A stretch of 45,493 nt of DNA. It comes from Microbulbifer taiwanensis (GTDB lineage: Bacteria > Pseudomonadota > Gammaproteobacteria > Pseudomonadales > Cellvibrionaceae). The notes beneath the pieces are model-generated. The model searched no databases. It had not been told where the DNA came from and worked only from the letters and a program-made list of their open reading frames with translations. Location of the stretch: NCBI RefSeq assembly GCF_014904815.1, contig NZ_JACZFR010000031.1:1-45493 (forward strand), given 5' to 3'. The position numbers were made by a program, and so were the translations under genes. Below, one piece after another: positions 17,973 through 28,178 of this stretch; within the stretch, counting starts at the first letter, position 1, and the number at the start of each line of letters is the position of its first letter.

Positions 17973-18881
17973 ATGTGGAATCCAATCAAGTACTCGCATC
18001 TGGAATGGTTCCAGCGCGATAACCACTGCATCCCCAAGGGGCCCAGCTTCAAGTGGGCGCCCTGGAAAACCATGCCCCTTGCGGGCAGCAGGTTGCGTCT
18101 CAAAGTTCCGCGCCACTGTCCTACGCATTCCACAGTCAAACAGTTCGACCTCCCGTTTGGCAAAGATCCCGCGGACCGGCCCATGGGCTCCTATTCTGAA
18201 ATGGCCATGGCCAACGACCATTGGGGTTATTGGAGAGTCTTGTACCGTTATTACGCCTTCTGGGGCCCCTGGATGAGCGGCTGCAAGGCGGAACTAGGCT
18301 TTGGAATGAGCGTAGTGGGACGGCGGAAGGGATCCGAGTATCCCAATACGTCCTTCTTTCACCCCCGCGCTTTTGAATCGGTGCTCACCGAGTATCTGAA
18401 CGACCGTTATGGGCACCAACGCTGGGGCTCCACGAAAAACGATCCCCGTCCCCGACACGCGGGGCCCTTCGACTGGAGGCTCCACTATCACCTGCCGGTG
18501 TTCGGCGCCAGCTGCAAGATCTACGACACGGGAATGGATGGCAAGACCCTGGAGGGCAACCCTGAACGCCTATTTTTCTTCCCCATCAGTGACCGGCATT
18601 TTGTCAGGGTCCGGTTCAAGCGAGACCTCTACGCCCGGGATAACAAGGGCAAGCCCACCTATGACGCCAGCCCGGTGCGGGATCTGCAGGAAGCTATTTT
18701 CAACAGCATAAGCCTGGAACTCGGACCCGAGGCGCAGGCCAGTTACGACAGAATTAAAGCCCAGTGTCCCGATATGCGGTTGACGGAGACTTTCGCTCCC
18801 CTCAATTGGCCCACCGAGGCCACAACGCCGGGCGAGGTCTATGAGCCCGAGCAGGCATCCCACAAGGCCCTGGGTTTTTAA
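17973..18881 (+). CDS. Unknown tryptophan-rich protein, partner of the preceding gene
   Basis: This 302-residue protein is not recognised. It has no signal peptide or membrane helix and is rich in aromatic and basic residues: WAPWKTMP near residue 28, WGYWRVLYRYYAFWGPW at ~84-100, and FFFPISDRHFVRVRFKRDLY about two thirds of the way along. The latter beta-strand-like block resembles domains seen in large-family cytosolic partner proteins, but I cannot name one. The ATG at 17973 follows the upstream stop by 8 bp with GAGG just before it, so the two genes are very likely cotranscribed. The arrangement could be effector and immunity or enzyme and accessory; the sequence does not decide. Confidence 0.75.
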   Translation: MWNPIKYSHLEWFQRDNHCIPKGPSFKWAPWKTMPLAGSRLRLKVPRHCPTHSTVKQFDLPFGKDPADRPMGSYSEMAMANDHWGYWRVLYRYYAFWGPWMSGCKAELGFGMSVVGRRKGSEYPNTSFFHPRAFESVLTEYLNDRYGHQRWGSTKNDPRPRHAGPFDWRLHYHLPVFGASCKIYDTGMDGKTLEGNPERLFFFPISDRHFVRVRFKRDLYARDNKGKPTYDASPVRDLQEAIFNSISLELGPEAQASYDRIKAQCPDMRLTETFAPLNWPTEATTPGEVYEPEQASHKALGF

Positions 18882-18926
18882 TGCTCGAGGGCTGAGGCCT
18901 ATCCATACCGCGAAATTAGGCCACCG

Positions 18927-20135
18927 CTACAACTCCACCTCAATATCCGCAATCACCGCATTGGCAATATCGCGCGCTGTTTCGACATCATCGGCCCGTG
19001 CCAGGGCAACACCCAAGCGGCGCTTGCCGGCGACTTCCGGTTTGCCGAACAGGCGCAGCTGGGTATCGGGGCGGGAGAGTGCGGCGCTCAGGTTGCCGAA
19101 TTGCATCTGGGTGGAATTGCCCTCCACCAACAGCACCGACGAGGCCGAGGCGCGGTGTAACTGGATATTGGGAATGGGCAGGCCGAGAATGGCGCGGGCG
19201 TGCAGCGCGAACTCGGACAGGTCCTGGGAGATCAGTGTCACCAGGCCGGTATCGTGCGGGCGCGGTGAGACTTCGCTGAAGATCACGTCGTCGCCTTTGA
19301 CAAACAGCTCCACACCGAATAATCCGCGGCCGCCGAGGTTGTCGGTCACCGCTTTGGCAATCTCCTGGGCGCGGCTCAGCGCCGCTGCCGACATGGCCTG
19401 CGGCTGCCACGACTCCTGGTAATCGCCATCGGCCTGGCGGTGACCGATGGGCGCACAGAAACTGGTGACGATATTGCCACTGCCGTCGTTGTGGCACTCG
19501 TTGTGACGGACGGTGAGCAGGGTGATTTCGTAATCGAAGTCGACAAAGCCCTCGACAATCACCTTGCCCTTGCCGGCGCGGCCGCCCTCCTGGGCGTAGG
19601 CCCAGGCCTTGTCAATCTGTGAGGCATCGCGCACCAGGCTCTGGCCCTTGCCCGAGGAACTCATGATTGGTTTCACCAGGCAGGGTATACCGATCTCTTC
19701 GATAGCGGCTTTGAATTCCGCCTCGCCGGCGGCAAAACGGTAGCTCGAGGTGGGGAGGCCCAGGGTTTCCGCGACCAGGCGACGGATGCCCTCGCGGTTC
19801 ATGGTCAGCTGGGTCGCCCTCGCGGTGGGGACAATATTCACCCCCTCCCCTTCCAGCTCGGCCAGGGTGTCGGTGGCGATGGCCTCGATCTCCGGCACCA
19901 CCAGGTGCGGCTGTTCCTGTTCGATCACTCCACGCAGGGCATCGCCGTCGAGCATATTGATCACATGGCTGCGGTCGGCCACCTGCATCGCCGGGGCATT
20001 GGCATAGCGGTCCACCGCAATGACTTCGCAGCCGAGGCGCTGCAGCTCGATCACCACTTCCTTGCCCAACTCGCCGGCGCCACAGAGCAGGACGCGGGTG
20101 GCGGTTGAAGAAAACGGGGTGCCCAGGGTAGTCAT
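18927..20135 (-). CDS. purT: Formate-dependent phosphoribosylglycinamide formyltransferase PurT
   Basis: PurT uses formate and ATP to formylate GAR in purine synthesis, bypassing the folate-dependent PurN step. The 402-residue ATP-grasp protein starts [21 protein letters not shown] and contains [13 protein letters not shown] sequence ([16 protein letters not shown]), [12 protein letters not shown] for nucleotide binding, and [33 protein letters not shown] near the C-terminus (motif split across that region), all closely PurT-like. AGGA lies just before the ATG. It follows the RIO kinase gene by 51 bp on the same strand and may share its transcript. Confidence 0.97.
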   Translation of the reverse strand: MTTLGTPFSSTATRVLLCGAGELGKEVVIELQRLGCEVIAVDRYANAPAMQVADRSHVINMLDGDALRGVIEQEQPHLVVPEIEAIATDTLAELEGEGVNIVPTARATQLTMNREGIRRLVAETLGLPTSSYRFAAGEAEFKAAIEEIGIPCLVKPIMSSSGKGQSLVRDASQIDKAWAYAQEGGRAGKGKVIVEGFVDFDYEITLLTVRHNECHNDGSGNIVTSFCAPIGHRQADGDYQESWQPQAMSAAALSRAQEIAKAVTDNLGGRGLFGVELFVKGDDVIFSEVSPRPHDTGLVTLISQDLSEFALHARAILGLPIPNIQLHRASASSVLLVEGNSTQMQFGNLSAALSRPDTQLRLFGKPEVAGKRRLGVALARADDVETARDIANAVIADIEVEL

Positions 20136-20186
20136 GGAATTCCTGCCTTGTTGTAAATGTTGCGCGGGGGATATCTCTGCGGCCGT

Positions 20187-21032
20187 TTATCCATCCCAGG
20201 CCGGCGCCAGGCGCTCGGCCTGCTCTTCGCGAACGTCATCGATGACGGCCATCAGGTCCCCGACGTCGACACTGGACGTGTCGTGCTCGAAATGCCCGGT
20301 AAGGGCACTGTCCGGGTGCAGCTCCCCCGCCTCATACAGCGCCCAGATCTCCTTGCCGTAATCGGTCGTCAATAGTTCCGGGGCGAAGCGGCCGAAATAG
20401 GCACGCATATTGTTGACATCGCGCTCCAGCATCACGGCGGCGTTGTTGTTGCCGGCTGCATCCACCGCCTGGGGCAGATCGATGATCACCGGGCCCTGGC
20501 GGTCCAGCAGCACGTTAAACTCGGAAAGGTCGCCATGTACCAGACCGGCGCACAGCATGCGCACCACGTCGGCCATCACCTGGCCGTGGTAATCACGGGC
20601 CTGCTCGGTGCTCAGGGTGACGTCATCCAGGCGCGGTGCGGCGTAGCCCTCGTCGTCGGCCACCAGCTCCATCAGCAGCACACCATCGACGAAGCCGTGT
20701 GGCTGGGGCACGCGCACACCGGCCGACGCCAGCCGATACAGGGCATCGACCTCGGCACTCAGCCAGGCCTGTTCCTGCTCTTTCTGGCCGTAGCGGGTCT
20801 TCTTCGACATGGCCCGGGCGCGGCGGCTGTTGCGCATCTTGCGGCCTTCCTGATACTGCACCGCCTGCTTGAAGCTGCGCTGCCTGGCCTCCTTGAAGAC
20901 CTTGGCACAGCGCAAGTCGTCGCCGCAGCGCACCACATACACCTGCGCTTCCTTACCGCTCATCAGCTGCGCGACGACCTCGTCGATCATGCCGTCGTCG
21001 ACCAGCGGTTGTAATCTCTTGGGTACTTTCAT
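20187..21032 (-). CDS. RIO1-family serine/threonine protein kinase
   Basis: This 281-residue protein is a bacterial RIO1-like kinase. The N-terminal part has SGKEAQVYVV (25-34) as flexible nucleotide loop and K44 in CAKVFKE as the ATP-anchoring lysine. The catalytic loop is LVHGDLSEFNVLL (165-177, catalytic D169) and the metal-binding aspartate is D185 in IIDLPQAVD, the RIO form of DFG. It is of the same class as Pseudomonas PA4780-type kinases; the bacterial substrate is generally unknown. An AGGA site precedes the ATG. It lies between the M14 peptidase-like gene (56 bp upstream) and purT (51 bp downstream), likely one transcript. Confidence 0.93.
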   Translation of the reverse strand: MKVPKRLQPLVDDGMIDEVVAQLMSGKEAQVYVVRCGDDLRCAKVFKEARQRSFKQAVQYQEGRKMRNSRRARAMSKKTRYGQKEQEQAWLSAEVDALYRLASAGVRVPQPHGFVDGVLLMELVADDEGYAAPRLDDVTLSTEQARDYHGQVMADVVRMLCAGLVHGDLSEFNVLLDRQGPVIIDLPQAVDAAGNNNAAVMLERDVNNMRAYFGRFAPELLTTDYGKEIWALYEAGELHPDSALTGHFEHDTSSVDVGDLMAVIDDVREEQAERLAPAWDG

Positions 21033-21088
21033 AGTTCCTGGTAATCAGCCCTCTCGCGCCTGCGGAGTTTTCAAGATAGCTGCCGCTC

Positions 21089-22012
21089 TTACCGGTGCGC
21101 CAGCGCATAGTCGATAGCCGCACACACCGCCGCGGCCTGCGCGGTATTGCACTGCTCGGACGTCGCGCGGGGACTGTCGGGGTAGACCTCGGTGGTGGTC
21201 TTGTAGGTGGCATTGGTGATGCCCGCACAAAGCGCGAGCTGATTGAGCGGATACTCAATCACGCCCCGCGCGACCACCGGCGAACCGATGATCTCGCCCT
21301 TGTCATCAGCGGGGGCGATATGGGTGACCTGTTCCACCGCCGCGATCACTGCCTGCTGGAACTCCGGCTGCGGGCTCTCGCTGTCGTCGACCAGGTAGAA
21401 GCCGTCGGGAATCCCACCCGGCGCGAACGGCTTGCCATCGCGGGCGGCCAGCGCGGGGCGGAACTCGGTCTCGTCGGTATCGGTGGTCTCGTGCAGGTCG
21501 ATATGCATCAGCACACGATCGCGGATGGGTGCCACCAGTCGCATCAGCGCCGCCGACTCCTCAGCCGGGCTGTCATCGCGGAAGGAGCGGTTCGGGTCGA
21601 TCGCGTGCGGGTTCCAGCGGTGGATGCGCTCGTAGCCCCAGGGGCTGACGCAGGGCGCCACCAGCAGGTTGGCGCGGCCGGCGTAATCCGCTGCATGCTG
21701 ATCGACGAACTGCAGCGCACCGTGTACACCGCTGGTTTCATAGCCGTGCACACCGCCCGTCACCAACACCACCGGCAGCTCGTCGCGCCAGTCGCGGCTG
21801 CGGATCGCCAACAGCGGAAAGCGTTCAGGGCCGTATTCCAGGCGACCGTATTCTTCCACGTCGAACCGCGGGCGCAGGTGCTCGATTGCGCCCAGCACCT
21901 CTGCCTCGTAGCTGCGCTGACGGGTCTGTCGTGACAACCACTCGGCGCGCTCCGCCTCGCCCCAGGGAATGCCGGGCGTGCCGATTGGATAGGGTGCGAG
22001 GGCCGTGTTCAT
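21089..22012 (-). CDS. M14-family zinc carboxypeptidase-like protein
   Basis: This 307-residue cytosolic protein belongs to the M14 / succinylglutamate desuccinylase-aspartoacylase superfamily. It shows the zinc-binding VTGGVHGYETSG (HxxE, about residues 84-95), an NPHAIDPNRSFRDD substrate-binding segment with the conserved asparagine-arginine, and the third zinc ligand in HIDLHETTD. A conserved glutamate probably lies in TTTEVYPDSP near residue 275. No signal peptide is present, so it acts on a cytoplasmic amide or peptide. GGAG stands 10 bp before the ATG. It is the first gene of an M14-RIO-purT run. The substrate cannot be deduced. Confidence 0.87.
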   Translation of the reverse strand: MNTALAPYPIGTPGIPWGEAERAEWLSRQTRQRSYEAEVLGAIEHLRPRFDVEEYGRLEYGPERFPLLAIRSRDWRDELPVVLVTGGVHGYETSGVHGALQFVDQHAADYAGRANLLVAPCVSPWGYERIHRWNPHAIDPNRSFRDDSPAEESAALMRLVAPIRDRVLMHIDLHETTDTDETEFRPALAARDGKPFAPGGIPDGFYLVDDSESPQPEFQQAVIAAVEQVTHIAPADDKGEIIGSPVVARGVIEYPLNQLALCAGITNATYKTTTEVYPDSPRATSEQCNTAQAAAVCAAIDYALAHR

Positions 22013-22221
22013 TTCGCTTGTTCTCCGGTTATGAGCGAGGTTGGCGGGTATTCTAGCACCCGGCTCGAAACATTGCGGGGCTCCTCGTAAGACCAGATAT
22101 CAGGTCACTGCGATTTCCGGGAGAACGCGCCTGCCACGCAGCCAATCGAGCCTCCGCAGCAGACCCAGACCAAGCGCCAAATCTGGCGATTCGAAACACA
22201 CCGGGGAGAGAGTATCGCCGC

Positions 22222-22251
22222 AATCAAAAGGGCCCCACATTTGCGGGGCCC
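22222..22251 (-). terminator. Terminator of the subtilase gene
   Basis: On the minus strand GGGCCCC, an 8-base loop and GGGGCCC are followed by TTTTGATT, a standard rho-independent terminator about 60 bp after the protease stop. The rest of the 301-bp gap between the M14 and protease genes (22013-22313) shows no gene. Confidence 0.85.
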
Positions 22252-22313
22252 ATTCACATTAGGTTGACTCCAGCAAGCTTCATATATTGGCGCCAACCAT
22301 GCGATCGCCAGTG

Positions 22314-24026
22314 TTAGTTGCAGGCGCCGAGCGAGGTCCAAGGTTGACCAGTTCCCGGCCCGCCGTTATTGGTAGCCGGGTCATCGCCCTGGGTCCACCA
22401 ATTGGCCTCGTAACGTATACCGTTATGCTGAACCTCGTCTCCGCCCGTATATACGCTGCCGGCATCCCAAATTGGAAGACTCGGACAGGAGCCACCGCCA
22501 GAACTACTACTGGAAGAACCGCCTGACGAGCTACTGGAACCCCCGGAGCTGCTGGAACCGCCGGAGCTGCTTCCAGAGGAACTGCCCCCGTCACAGCTGC
22601 GAACGTGCGTCCATGCGGTTTCCCAGTATTGGCCGTTGCCGGGCTCATAGGCCCAAGCTGCCGTCGATGAGCACCAACCGGCAACATCACATCGGTATTC
22701 GTTACCCACATTCTGCACTTCCTGCCCGGCGCTATAGCTGGTACCAGCTACATACTGCGGCGCACTGCAGGAGCCACCGCCAGAGGAGCCACCGGAACTG
22801 CTGCTGGAAGAACCACCACTGCTGGAGGAGCTGCCTCCACCGTTGCCAGGATCGGTAAACAACAGACGATTTGGCGATCCATTGGCGCCGCTGATCTTAC
22901 CAGTCGTAGACATTCCGATCATGCTGCTGGCAATGGTAGCCGGTGACGCTCCCGGGCTTTCCTCAAGCAGCAATGCCGCAACGCCCGCACCATGAGGCGA
23001 GGCCATTGAAGTACCGCTAATGGTGTTGGTGGCGTTACTGCCAGTCCACCAGGCAGAGGTAATACTGGAACCTGGGCCAAATATATCTACGCAGGATCCC
23101 CAGTTGGAGAAACTCGAGCGCGTGTCACCCGAAGCCGAGGAAGCAACTGTAATCGCGCTACTTTCACGGGCAGGAGAGTAATTACAGGCGTTGGCATTAT
23201 CGTTACCCGCCGCAACTACCACTGTGACACCCTGGTTAACAGCGCCACGCACAGCAGAATCCAGAGCCGTGGAAATACCGCCCCCCAGGCTCATATTGGC
23301 CACGGCGGGCTTAGTATGATTTCCGGCCACCCAATTTACCGCGTCAATAATGATCGAGCTGCTGGTTTCACCAGAGCAGCCAAACACCCGAACCGGATGT
23401 AGAATGACATCCTTGGCTACGCCCCAGGTGGTGCCACCTACCGTACCGGCCACATGAGTTCCGTGACCGTTGCAGTCTTCCGTTCCCCGACCGTCATTGA
23501 TTCCCGAGAAACCATTACCCATGCGCCCGGAAAACTCCGTGTGCGAACTGAGAATACCCGTATCTATGATGTAGGCGTGAACACTATTCCCAGTAACGTC
23601 GTAGCTATAGGCATTGTCGAGCGATCCCTCGCGCTGATCAATGCGATCCAAACCCCAGGTCGCTGGAGACTGCGTAGTCGAGGTATACATCACCTGATCC
23701 TGCTCGATATACGCCACCGAGTTTTCTTTTGCCAGCTGCTGGATCTGGGTGGCTGTAGCTTTTACGGAAAAACCGAGTATGGCTTGGTCGTAACGATGCA
23801 ATACCGGTGCACCCACATTCGACGCAAGCCGGCCCGTCTCGAACGAGACAAACTGTGCAGTGCTCATGGTGCTCAATCGAGCTTCATCTTTTAGCACCAC
23901 AATATACTGTTCCGGTATCGCATTGCCCGGCTCGGCAGAAAATATTTCCGCCGCGAATACGCTGGCAGAGAGGGGGATAGCCCCCACCAACAAAATCGAC
24001 CTTGTTATATTTTTAAAACACTTCAT
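22314..24026 (-). CDS. Secreted S8 (proteinase K-type) protease with two chitin-binding modules
   Basis: This 570-residue exported protease has a Sec signal (residues 1-26, ending VFA|AE), an I9 inhibitor propeptide (~40-115), a peptidase S8 domain with the triad D155 (IIDTG), H188 (NGHGTHVAG) and S340 (GTSMASP) and oxyanion N275, then two small C-terminal modules (~420-478 and ~514-570) shaped like CBM5/12 chitin-binding domains (tryptophan-rich, with Y..G..V.-type openings). Polyserine/glycine linkers join the parts, typical of Cellvibrio/Saccharophagus/Microbulbifer secreted enzymes. The two modules differ from each other. Likely task: digesting protein in chitinous material. GGAG precedes the ATG; the gene stands alone with its own terminator. 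Confidence 0.94.
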   Translation of the reverse strand: MKCFKNITRSILLVGAIPLSASVFAAEIFSAEPGNAIPEQYIVVLKDEARLSTMSTAQFVSFETGRLASNVGAPVLHRYDQAILGFSVKATATQIQQLAKENSVAYIEQDQVMYTSTTQSPATWGLDRIDQREGSLDNAYSYDVTGNSVHAYIIDTGILSSHTEFSGRMGNGFSGINDGRGTEDCNGHGTHVAGTVGGTTWGVAKDVILHPVRVFGCSGETSSSIIIDAVNWVAGNHTKPAVANMSLGGGISTALDSAVRGAVNQGVTVVVAAGNDNANACNYSPARESSAITVASSASGDTRSSFSNWGSCVDIFGPGSSITSAWWTGSNATNTISGTSMASPHGAGVAALLLEESPGASPATIASSMIGMSTTGKISGANGSPNRLLFTDPGNGGGSSSSSGGSSSSSSGGSSGGGSCSAPQYVAGTSYSAGQEVQNVGNEYRCDVAGWCSSTAAWAYEPGNGQYWETAWTHVRSCDGGSSSGSSSGGSSSSGGSSSSSGGSSSSSSGGGSCPSLPIWDAGSVYTGGDEVQHNGIRYEANWWTQGDDPATNNGGPGTGQPWTSLGACN

Positions 24027-25162
24027 GTTTCACTCTCCATCTATTTTTATTTATCTGAAACGGCCTACTACAGGACTTCTACCGCTAACTAGACTTACAA
24101 CTACCACATCACCACCCCACAAACTTTTGCAGGAAGGGGATCTCGTCACAGCATTTTCCGGGCACAAAGCTCCCCCGCTCGCCCGCACAGTCACGGCCGA
24201 CAATCACTATATGGCTTGGAAAATACCTGAATAACCGTAACAGCCTGCACCTACACTTCGCCAAAGCGACAAGGAACAGACCTTCTGTTAATCAAAAATT
24301 TTTCTAATTTATTTCATTGAAAAGTTCTCGCACAACCTGCGCATTAAAGTGTTCCGAAAAGACCTGAGTTCCGAAAAGAATGCAATCATCAAGATGATGT
24401 AAAGCGCTTAGAATAAGCTCATCGATAAGCAATTCAGCCAAACTCGATAATCTGAAGCCAGGGAGTTTCAATCCGCCTAAATATCCAGATGGCGGTTAAA
24501 ACAGAATGCTAAATATCGCCTTTGGAGCAATTTTTAAGCCGTACACAGATACTGGAAACTCACCCAGTCTCAAGGAATGGAATAAAATTCAGATATGGTT
24601 TGCCGGGCAGCGGGGCCAGAAAGAAAGCCTCCAATTTGGGGAGGCGCAATAGATTTTTATGATTATCACCGGTCACGAGTATTCTCCGAATTTCCTTTTC
24701 ATATCAGCCATGCCCAACTGAATCCTGGTCGATTCAAGCATTGTCGCGGGCATTCAACTGAAGTTCCTTTTGAGAACGTAAGCATCAGATTGTGACTAAC
24801 CGGTCCAAACATAGGCTTCCAATGATAGCGCTGTCAATATCATATGAAGGTTGCGGCGCCATTCCTCCACAAGAAATTCGAAAGACCGGAATAACCTCTA
24901 GAAACTAAAATGAAATACACGAAAAGGGCCGCAAGCGGTCCAGTAATTCACAAGCAGTGACTCAAGGCAGTGTTCAGGCTTCTAGCGCTCTTACGCCGGG
25001 CACATCCAGTTCACCCACCGGTTGCCGGTGGGGATTGCCGCCTGCCGCATGAAGAGCGGCTGCTGGGGATGACAAGAACAGAAGTCGAGATCCCCGGATC
25101 TGGACTTCCAATACTCCGGGCGGGAACTCGCGAACGGTTTCGCGACAGTGTGAGTGGATGAC
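24027..25162. other. 1.1-kb stretch without a recognisable gene
   Basis: Only short open frames under 70 codons occur, none with a recognisable product or convincing ribosome-binding site. The subtilase promoter should lie near 24030-24150. A 12-bp direct repeat GTTCCGAAAAGA occurs at 24351-24362 and 24368-24379 (17-bp offset). A palindrome CACCGGTTGCCGGTG and a worn REP-like segment occur at about 25017-25063, just downstream of the DUF2306 gene. The stretch may contain gene relics too decayed to identify. Confidence 0.5.
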
Positions 25163-25990
25163 TCACATCCGCGGCAACCACATGCCCATGGTCGCGGCAA
25201 AGATACCAACGGCCATAAAGACGGTCAGCGGCACCAGGGTGCCGACAAAGGCGAGCCGTGCGCCCTGCCCGGCTTCGTGCTTCTGACAATGGAAATACCA
25301 TTGCAGCATGGCCAGCGGGACCAGGTACTGACCAAAACCCAGGGCGTACAGGAAGGGCCCGGTGAAGGATTCCCAATCGATACCCCACCCACCGGTGAGC
25401 ATCACCCAGCCCATCAGGACCACACGAAAGAACCACACCGCACTGGCGGCCAAGAACAGGCGCAGGGCCCAGCGCCGGTGCTCGGCAAAGCGGCCGGCCA
25501 TGGCATTGCGCAGCGCCAGGAACGCAAACACCAGAATCAATATCCCATCGATCGAGATACTGATCTGCGACACCAGATCGCCAATGCTGTGACGAGTCCA
25601 GGTCATGTACAACCCACCGACGCTGCTGATGACGGCGGCCACAAGGTAGCTGCGGCCCAGCCAGCGGTGGAACTTGGGCGCATGCCGGCGTACGGCAGGA
25701 ATCAGCTGCAAGGGACCACCACCGATCACGATCGCGGCCAGCAGAACGTGCGCCGCCGCGGCCAGGTTGCCCAGCGTATCGCCCTCGCGAAAGCCCGCCG
25801 GCAGGTGCAGGCCCTGCAGGCCGTGAAGTCCCGACTGTGCGATGGGCGGGTAGAAGACGGCGAGAATGTAGGCAAGGAAGATCCAGTGGCCCGCCGCAGC
25901 GAGGCAAAACCAGGTTTTTACCGACAGGTTGACGGCCCGCCGCGCATCGAACGGGCGGAGCAGTGTTGGACTCAGTACAGCGTCGTTCAT
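25163..25990 (-). CDS. DUF2306 multi-helix membrane protein
   Basis: This 275-residue inner-membrane protein has about seven to eight hydrophobic helices and the DUF2306 pattern: helix, IGGGPLQLIPAVRRHAPKFHRWLGRSYLV, then SIDGILILVFAFLALRNAM followed by HRRWALRLFLAASAVWFFRV. The histidines in the HRWLGR and HRRWALR motifs are conserved in the family and suggest heme or metal binding, but the function is unknown. The ATG at 25990 has a strong AGGAG site; the open frame extends upstream without one. It is divergent from the NarL-type two-component genes at 26.2 kb with a 257-bp shared control region, so it is a likely target of that system. Confidence 0.85.
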   Translation of the reverse strand: MNDAVLSPTLLRPFDARRAVNLSVKTWFCLAAAGHWIFLAYILAVFYPPIAQSGLHGLQGLHLPAGFREGDTLGNLAAAAHVLLAAIVIGGGPLQLIPAVRRHAPKFHRWLGRSYLVAAVISSVGGLYMTWTRHSIGDLVSQISISIDGILILVFAFLALRNAMAGRFAEHRRWALRLFLAASAVWFFRVVLMGWVMLTGGWGIDWESFTGPFLYALGFGQYLVPLAMLQWYFHCQKHEAGQGARLAFVGTLVPLTVFMAVGIFAATMGMWLPRM

Positions 25991-26247
25991 AGTGTTTCTC
26001 CTGGTGTCTGTGTAGCGGGACTCACGCGGCTCATGTAACTCACAGGGTGTTGGCTCACCCTGGTTTCCACGGCATGGTCCTCTCGGGCTCGGCTGAATAT
26101 GCCCGGCGAGCATGGTCAGCTTTTGTAGGTCTCTGCACATCCGCCACAGGCAGGAATCCGATCTCCCCCAAAAGGTGGAGATAGCCCTGTTGCCAGCTCC
26201 CCCGCAAGGCTCATGACAGCTGGCCGCGCCTGGTTTAGCATGCGGGA

Positions 26248-27504
26248 ATGAAGTCGCCGCCCCCCAAGACGCAGGCATCAAACCCGCCCGATGCCGACAC
26301 AGAATTACCCAAGCTTCCGGTCTGGCAGCCACTGCGCGGACCATTCGAGCGCTGGCCGCAGCTGACCGACCTGCTCATCGCCCTGCTCGCCTTTTTGCTG
26401 ACGCTGCTGATGTGGTCCCGCCAACAGGCTCACGATGTCCTGGCCTTACAGAGCCTGTGGGATATCGCCGCCTTTCAGTGCGCCTTCGTCGGCTGCTTCG
26501 CCCTGTTATGGCGCCGCACCCACCCCTGGCAGGTGCATACCGTGATTCTGGGAGCCAGCCTGATTCTGGAACTTGGGTTGCCGGCCAATGGCATCGTTGC
26601 CCTGGCCTTTTCGCTCTACAGCCTTGGCCGCTACGAGCCCAATGCCCGCATCAGTTTGATCGCGGTTTTTGCGACGCTGGTTTACGTGGCGCTTGATATG
26701 AGGGTCCTGATTCAGCCCACGGCCTCAGGCACCGTGGCGGTCGTACTGGCGTGGGTCCTGTGGCACATCGGCCGCCGACTGCGCTTTCGCGGCGAATACC
26801 TGCGGTTGCTGGAAGAGAGAGCCGAGTATCTGGAGCGCGAACGCAATGCCGAGTCCGAGCGCGCTGTGGCGGCCGAGCGCACCCGAATCGCGCGCGAGAT
26901 GCACGATGTGGTGGCGCACCAGGTCAGCCTGATGACGGTTCAGGCCGGCGCCGCCAGAACCATCTGCCGCAACAACCCAGTGGCGGCCGGTGAGGCCATG
27001 GCTGCGGTGGAGGCGGCGGGTCGCCACGCCCTGTCGGAGATGCGGCATCTGCTCGGCGTTCTGCGCCCGGCCAGCGACGAGGCGAAACTCACCCCACAGC
27101 CAGATTTGAACGATCTCCCGGCCCTGATCGAGAAGGTCCGACAGGTGCTGGCCAGGGTGGACTATGAAACCCACGGCGACTTCGCGGCTGTGCCCGCCAG
27201 AGTCGCCCTCGCCGCCTATCGCATCATCCAGGAGTCATTGACCAACGTCATCAAACATGTCGGTGCCGAGGCCAGCGTGATCGTGAACGTGCACCTGGAG
27301 CCGGGTCAACTGGCTATCTGTGTTCACGATGACGGGCACGGCGCCGCTGCGCAGCCTATGGGTGAACAACACAGCGGCGGACACGGCATCGCCGGTATGC
27401 GCGAACGCGTGGAACTGCTCGGCGGCCGCCTGCGCGCCGGTGTGGTCGATGGCGGTGGCTTTGAGGTGACTGCACAATTGCCCACTGCGGATGAGGGAAG
27501 CTGA
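26248..27504 (+). CDS. NarL/DesK-type sensor histidine kinase
   Basis: This 418-residue membrane kinase has about four to five N-terminal helices (residues ~40-175), a short coiled stretch (EERAEYLERERNAESERAV), a HisKA_3 dimerisation domain with phospho-acceptor H219 in RIAREMHDVVAHQVS, and a C-terminal HATPase with IIQESLTNVIKH (N box), VHDDGHG and GGHGIAGMRERVELLGG. No periplasmic sensory domain is evident, as in DesK-like membrane sensors. It overlaps the response regulator by one base (TGATG), so both are translated together. The signal is probably membrane-borne. The divergent DUF2306 gene is the obvious candidate target. Confidence 0.93.
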   Translation: MKSPPPKTQASNPPDADTELPKLPVWQPLRGPFERWPQLTDLLIALLAFLLTLLMWSRQQAHDVLALQSLWDIAAFQCAFVGCFALLWRRTHPWQVHTVILGASLILELGLPANGIVALAFSLYSLGRYEPNARISLIAVFATLVYVALDMRVLIQPTASGTVAVVLAWVLWHIGRRLRFRGEYLRLLEERAEYLERERNAESERAVAAERTRIAREMHDVVAHQVSLMTVQAGAARTICRNNPVAAGEAMAAVEAAGRHALSEMRHLLGVLRPASDEAKLTPQPDLNDLPALIEKVRQVLARVDYETHGDFAAVPARVALAAYRIIQESLTNVIKHVGAEASVIVNVHLEPGQLAICVHDDGHGAAAQPMGEQHSGGHGIAGMRERVELLGGRLRAGVVDGGGFEVTAQLPTADEGS

Positions 27505-28178
27505 TGATACGAGTCATGGTGGTGGATGATCAGGCGCTGGTGCGGCGCGGTTTTGCCCTGGTGCTGGACAACGAGCCCGATATTGAGGTGGTGGCTGAGG
27601 CCGGCACCGGCGTCGAGGCCATTGAGGCAGCACGCGAGCAGCAACCGGACATCATCCTGATGGACATCCGCATGCCGGAGATGGACGGGCTGGAAGCCAC
27701 AGTGCACATCTTGGAAGCCGGCGACGCAGCCTGCCGGGTCATCATCCTGACCACCTTCGATCCCGACGAATACGTGTTTCGTGCGTTGCAGGCGGGGGCC
27801 AGTGCTTTCGTGCTCAAGGATATTCCGCCCGAGGCACTGGTGCAGGCGGTGCGCACGGTTGCGGATGGCGGTGCCATGCTCGCACCCGGTATCACCCGGC
27901 GCCTGATCAGCCAGTTTGCGCAAAAGTTGGGAGCGGGACGCAACCTGGCCGAGCGCTTGCAGCGCTTGACCACACGGGAGCGCGAGGTGCTGGCAGCGAT
28001 TGCCGCTGGCAAGAGCAATGCCGAGATCGCCGCAGCCCTGTTTATTGGCGCGGCCACCGTCAAAACCCACGTGTCCAGTGTGCTATCCAAGCTGGGATTG
28101 CGCGATCGGGCCCAGGCCGTCGTCTTCGCCTACGAATGCGGCCTGGCCACCGTCGGGGAGCGCGATGTTGGTTTCTAA
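27504..28178 (+). CDS. LuxR/NarL-family response regulator
   Basis: This 224-residue regulator has a receiver domain with phospho-acceptor D54 (IILMDIRMPEMDG), acidic pocket D8-D9, T at the switch in ILTTFDPDEYV and K in VLKDIPPEAL, followed by a LuxR-type helix-turn-helix (LTTREREVLAAIAAGKSNAE at about residues 154-173, then KTHVSSVLSKLGLRDR). It is the cognate partner of the kinase one base upstream. The small membrane protein gene begins inside its last codons. DNA target not determined. Confidence 0.95.
   Translation: MIRVMVVDDQALVRRGFALVLDNEPDIEVVAEAGTGVEAIEAAREQQPDIILMDIRMPEMDGLEATVHILEAGDAACRVIILTTFDPDEYVFRALQAGASAFVLKDIPPEALVQAVRTVADGGAMLAPGITRRLISQFAQKLGAGRNLAERLQRLTTREREVLAAIAAGKSNAEIAAALFIGAATVKTHVSSVLSKLGLRDRAQAVVFAYECGLATVGERDVGF

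Noticed and set aside
24351..24379. 12-bp direct repeat GTTCCGAAAAGA as an operator
   Set aside because: It lies more than 300 bp from any gene start and no regulator can be linked to it, so it is noted only within the gene-free stretch.
24970..25161. 63-codon open frame downstream of the DUF2306 gene
   Set aside because: It overlaps a worn REP-like repeat and encodes repeat-type sequence; no start signal.
28000..28164. Extended start for the small membrane protein
   Set aside because: This part is another frame of the response regulator's DNA-binding domain; the ATG at 28165 has a good ribosome-binding site.
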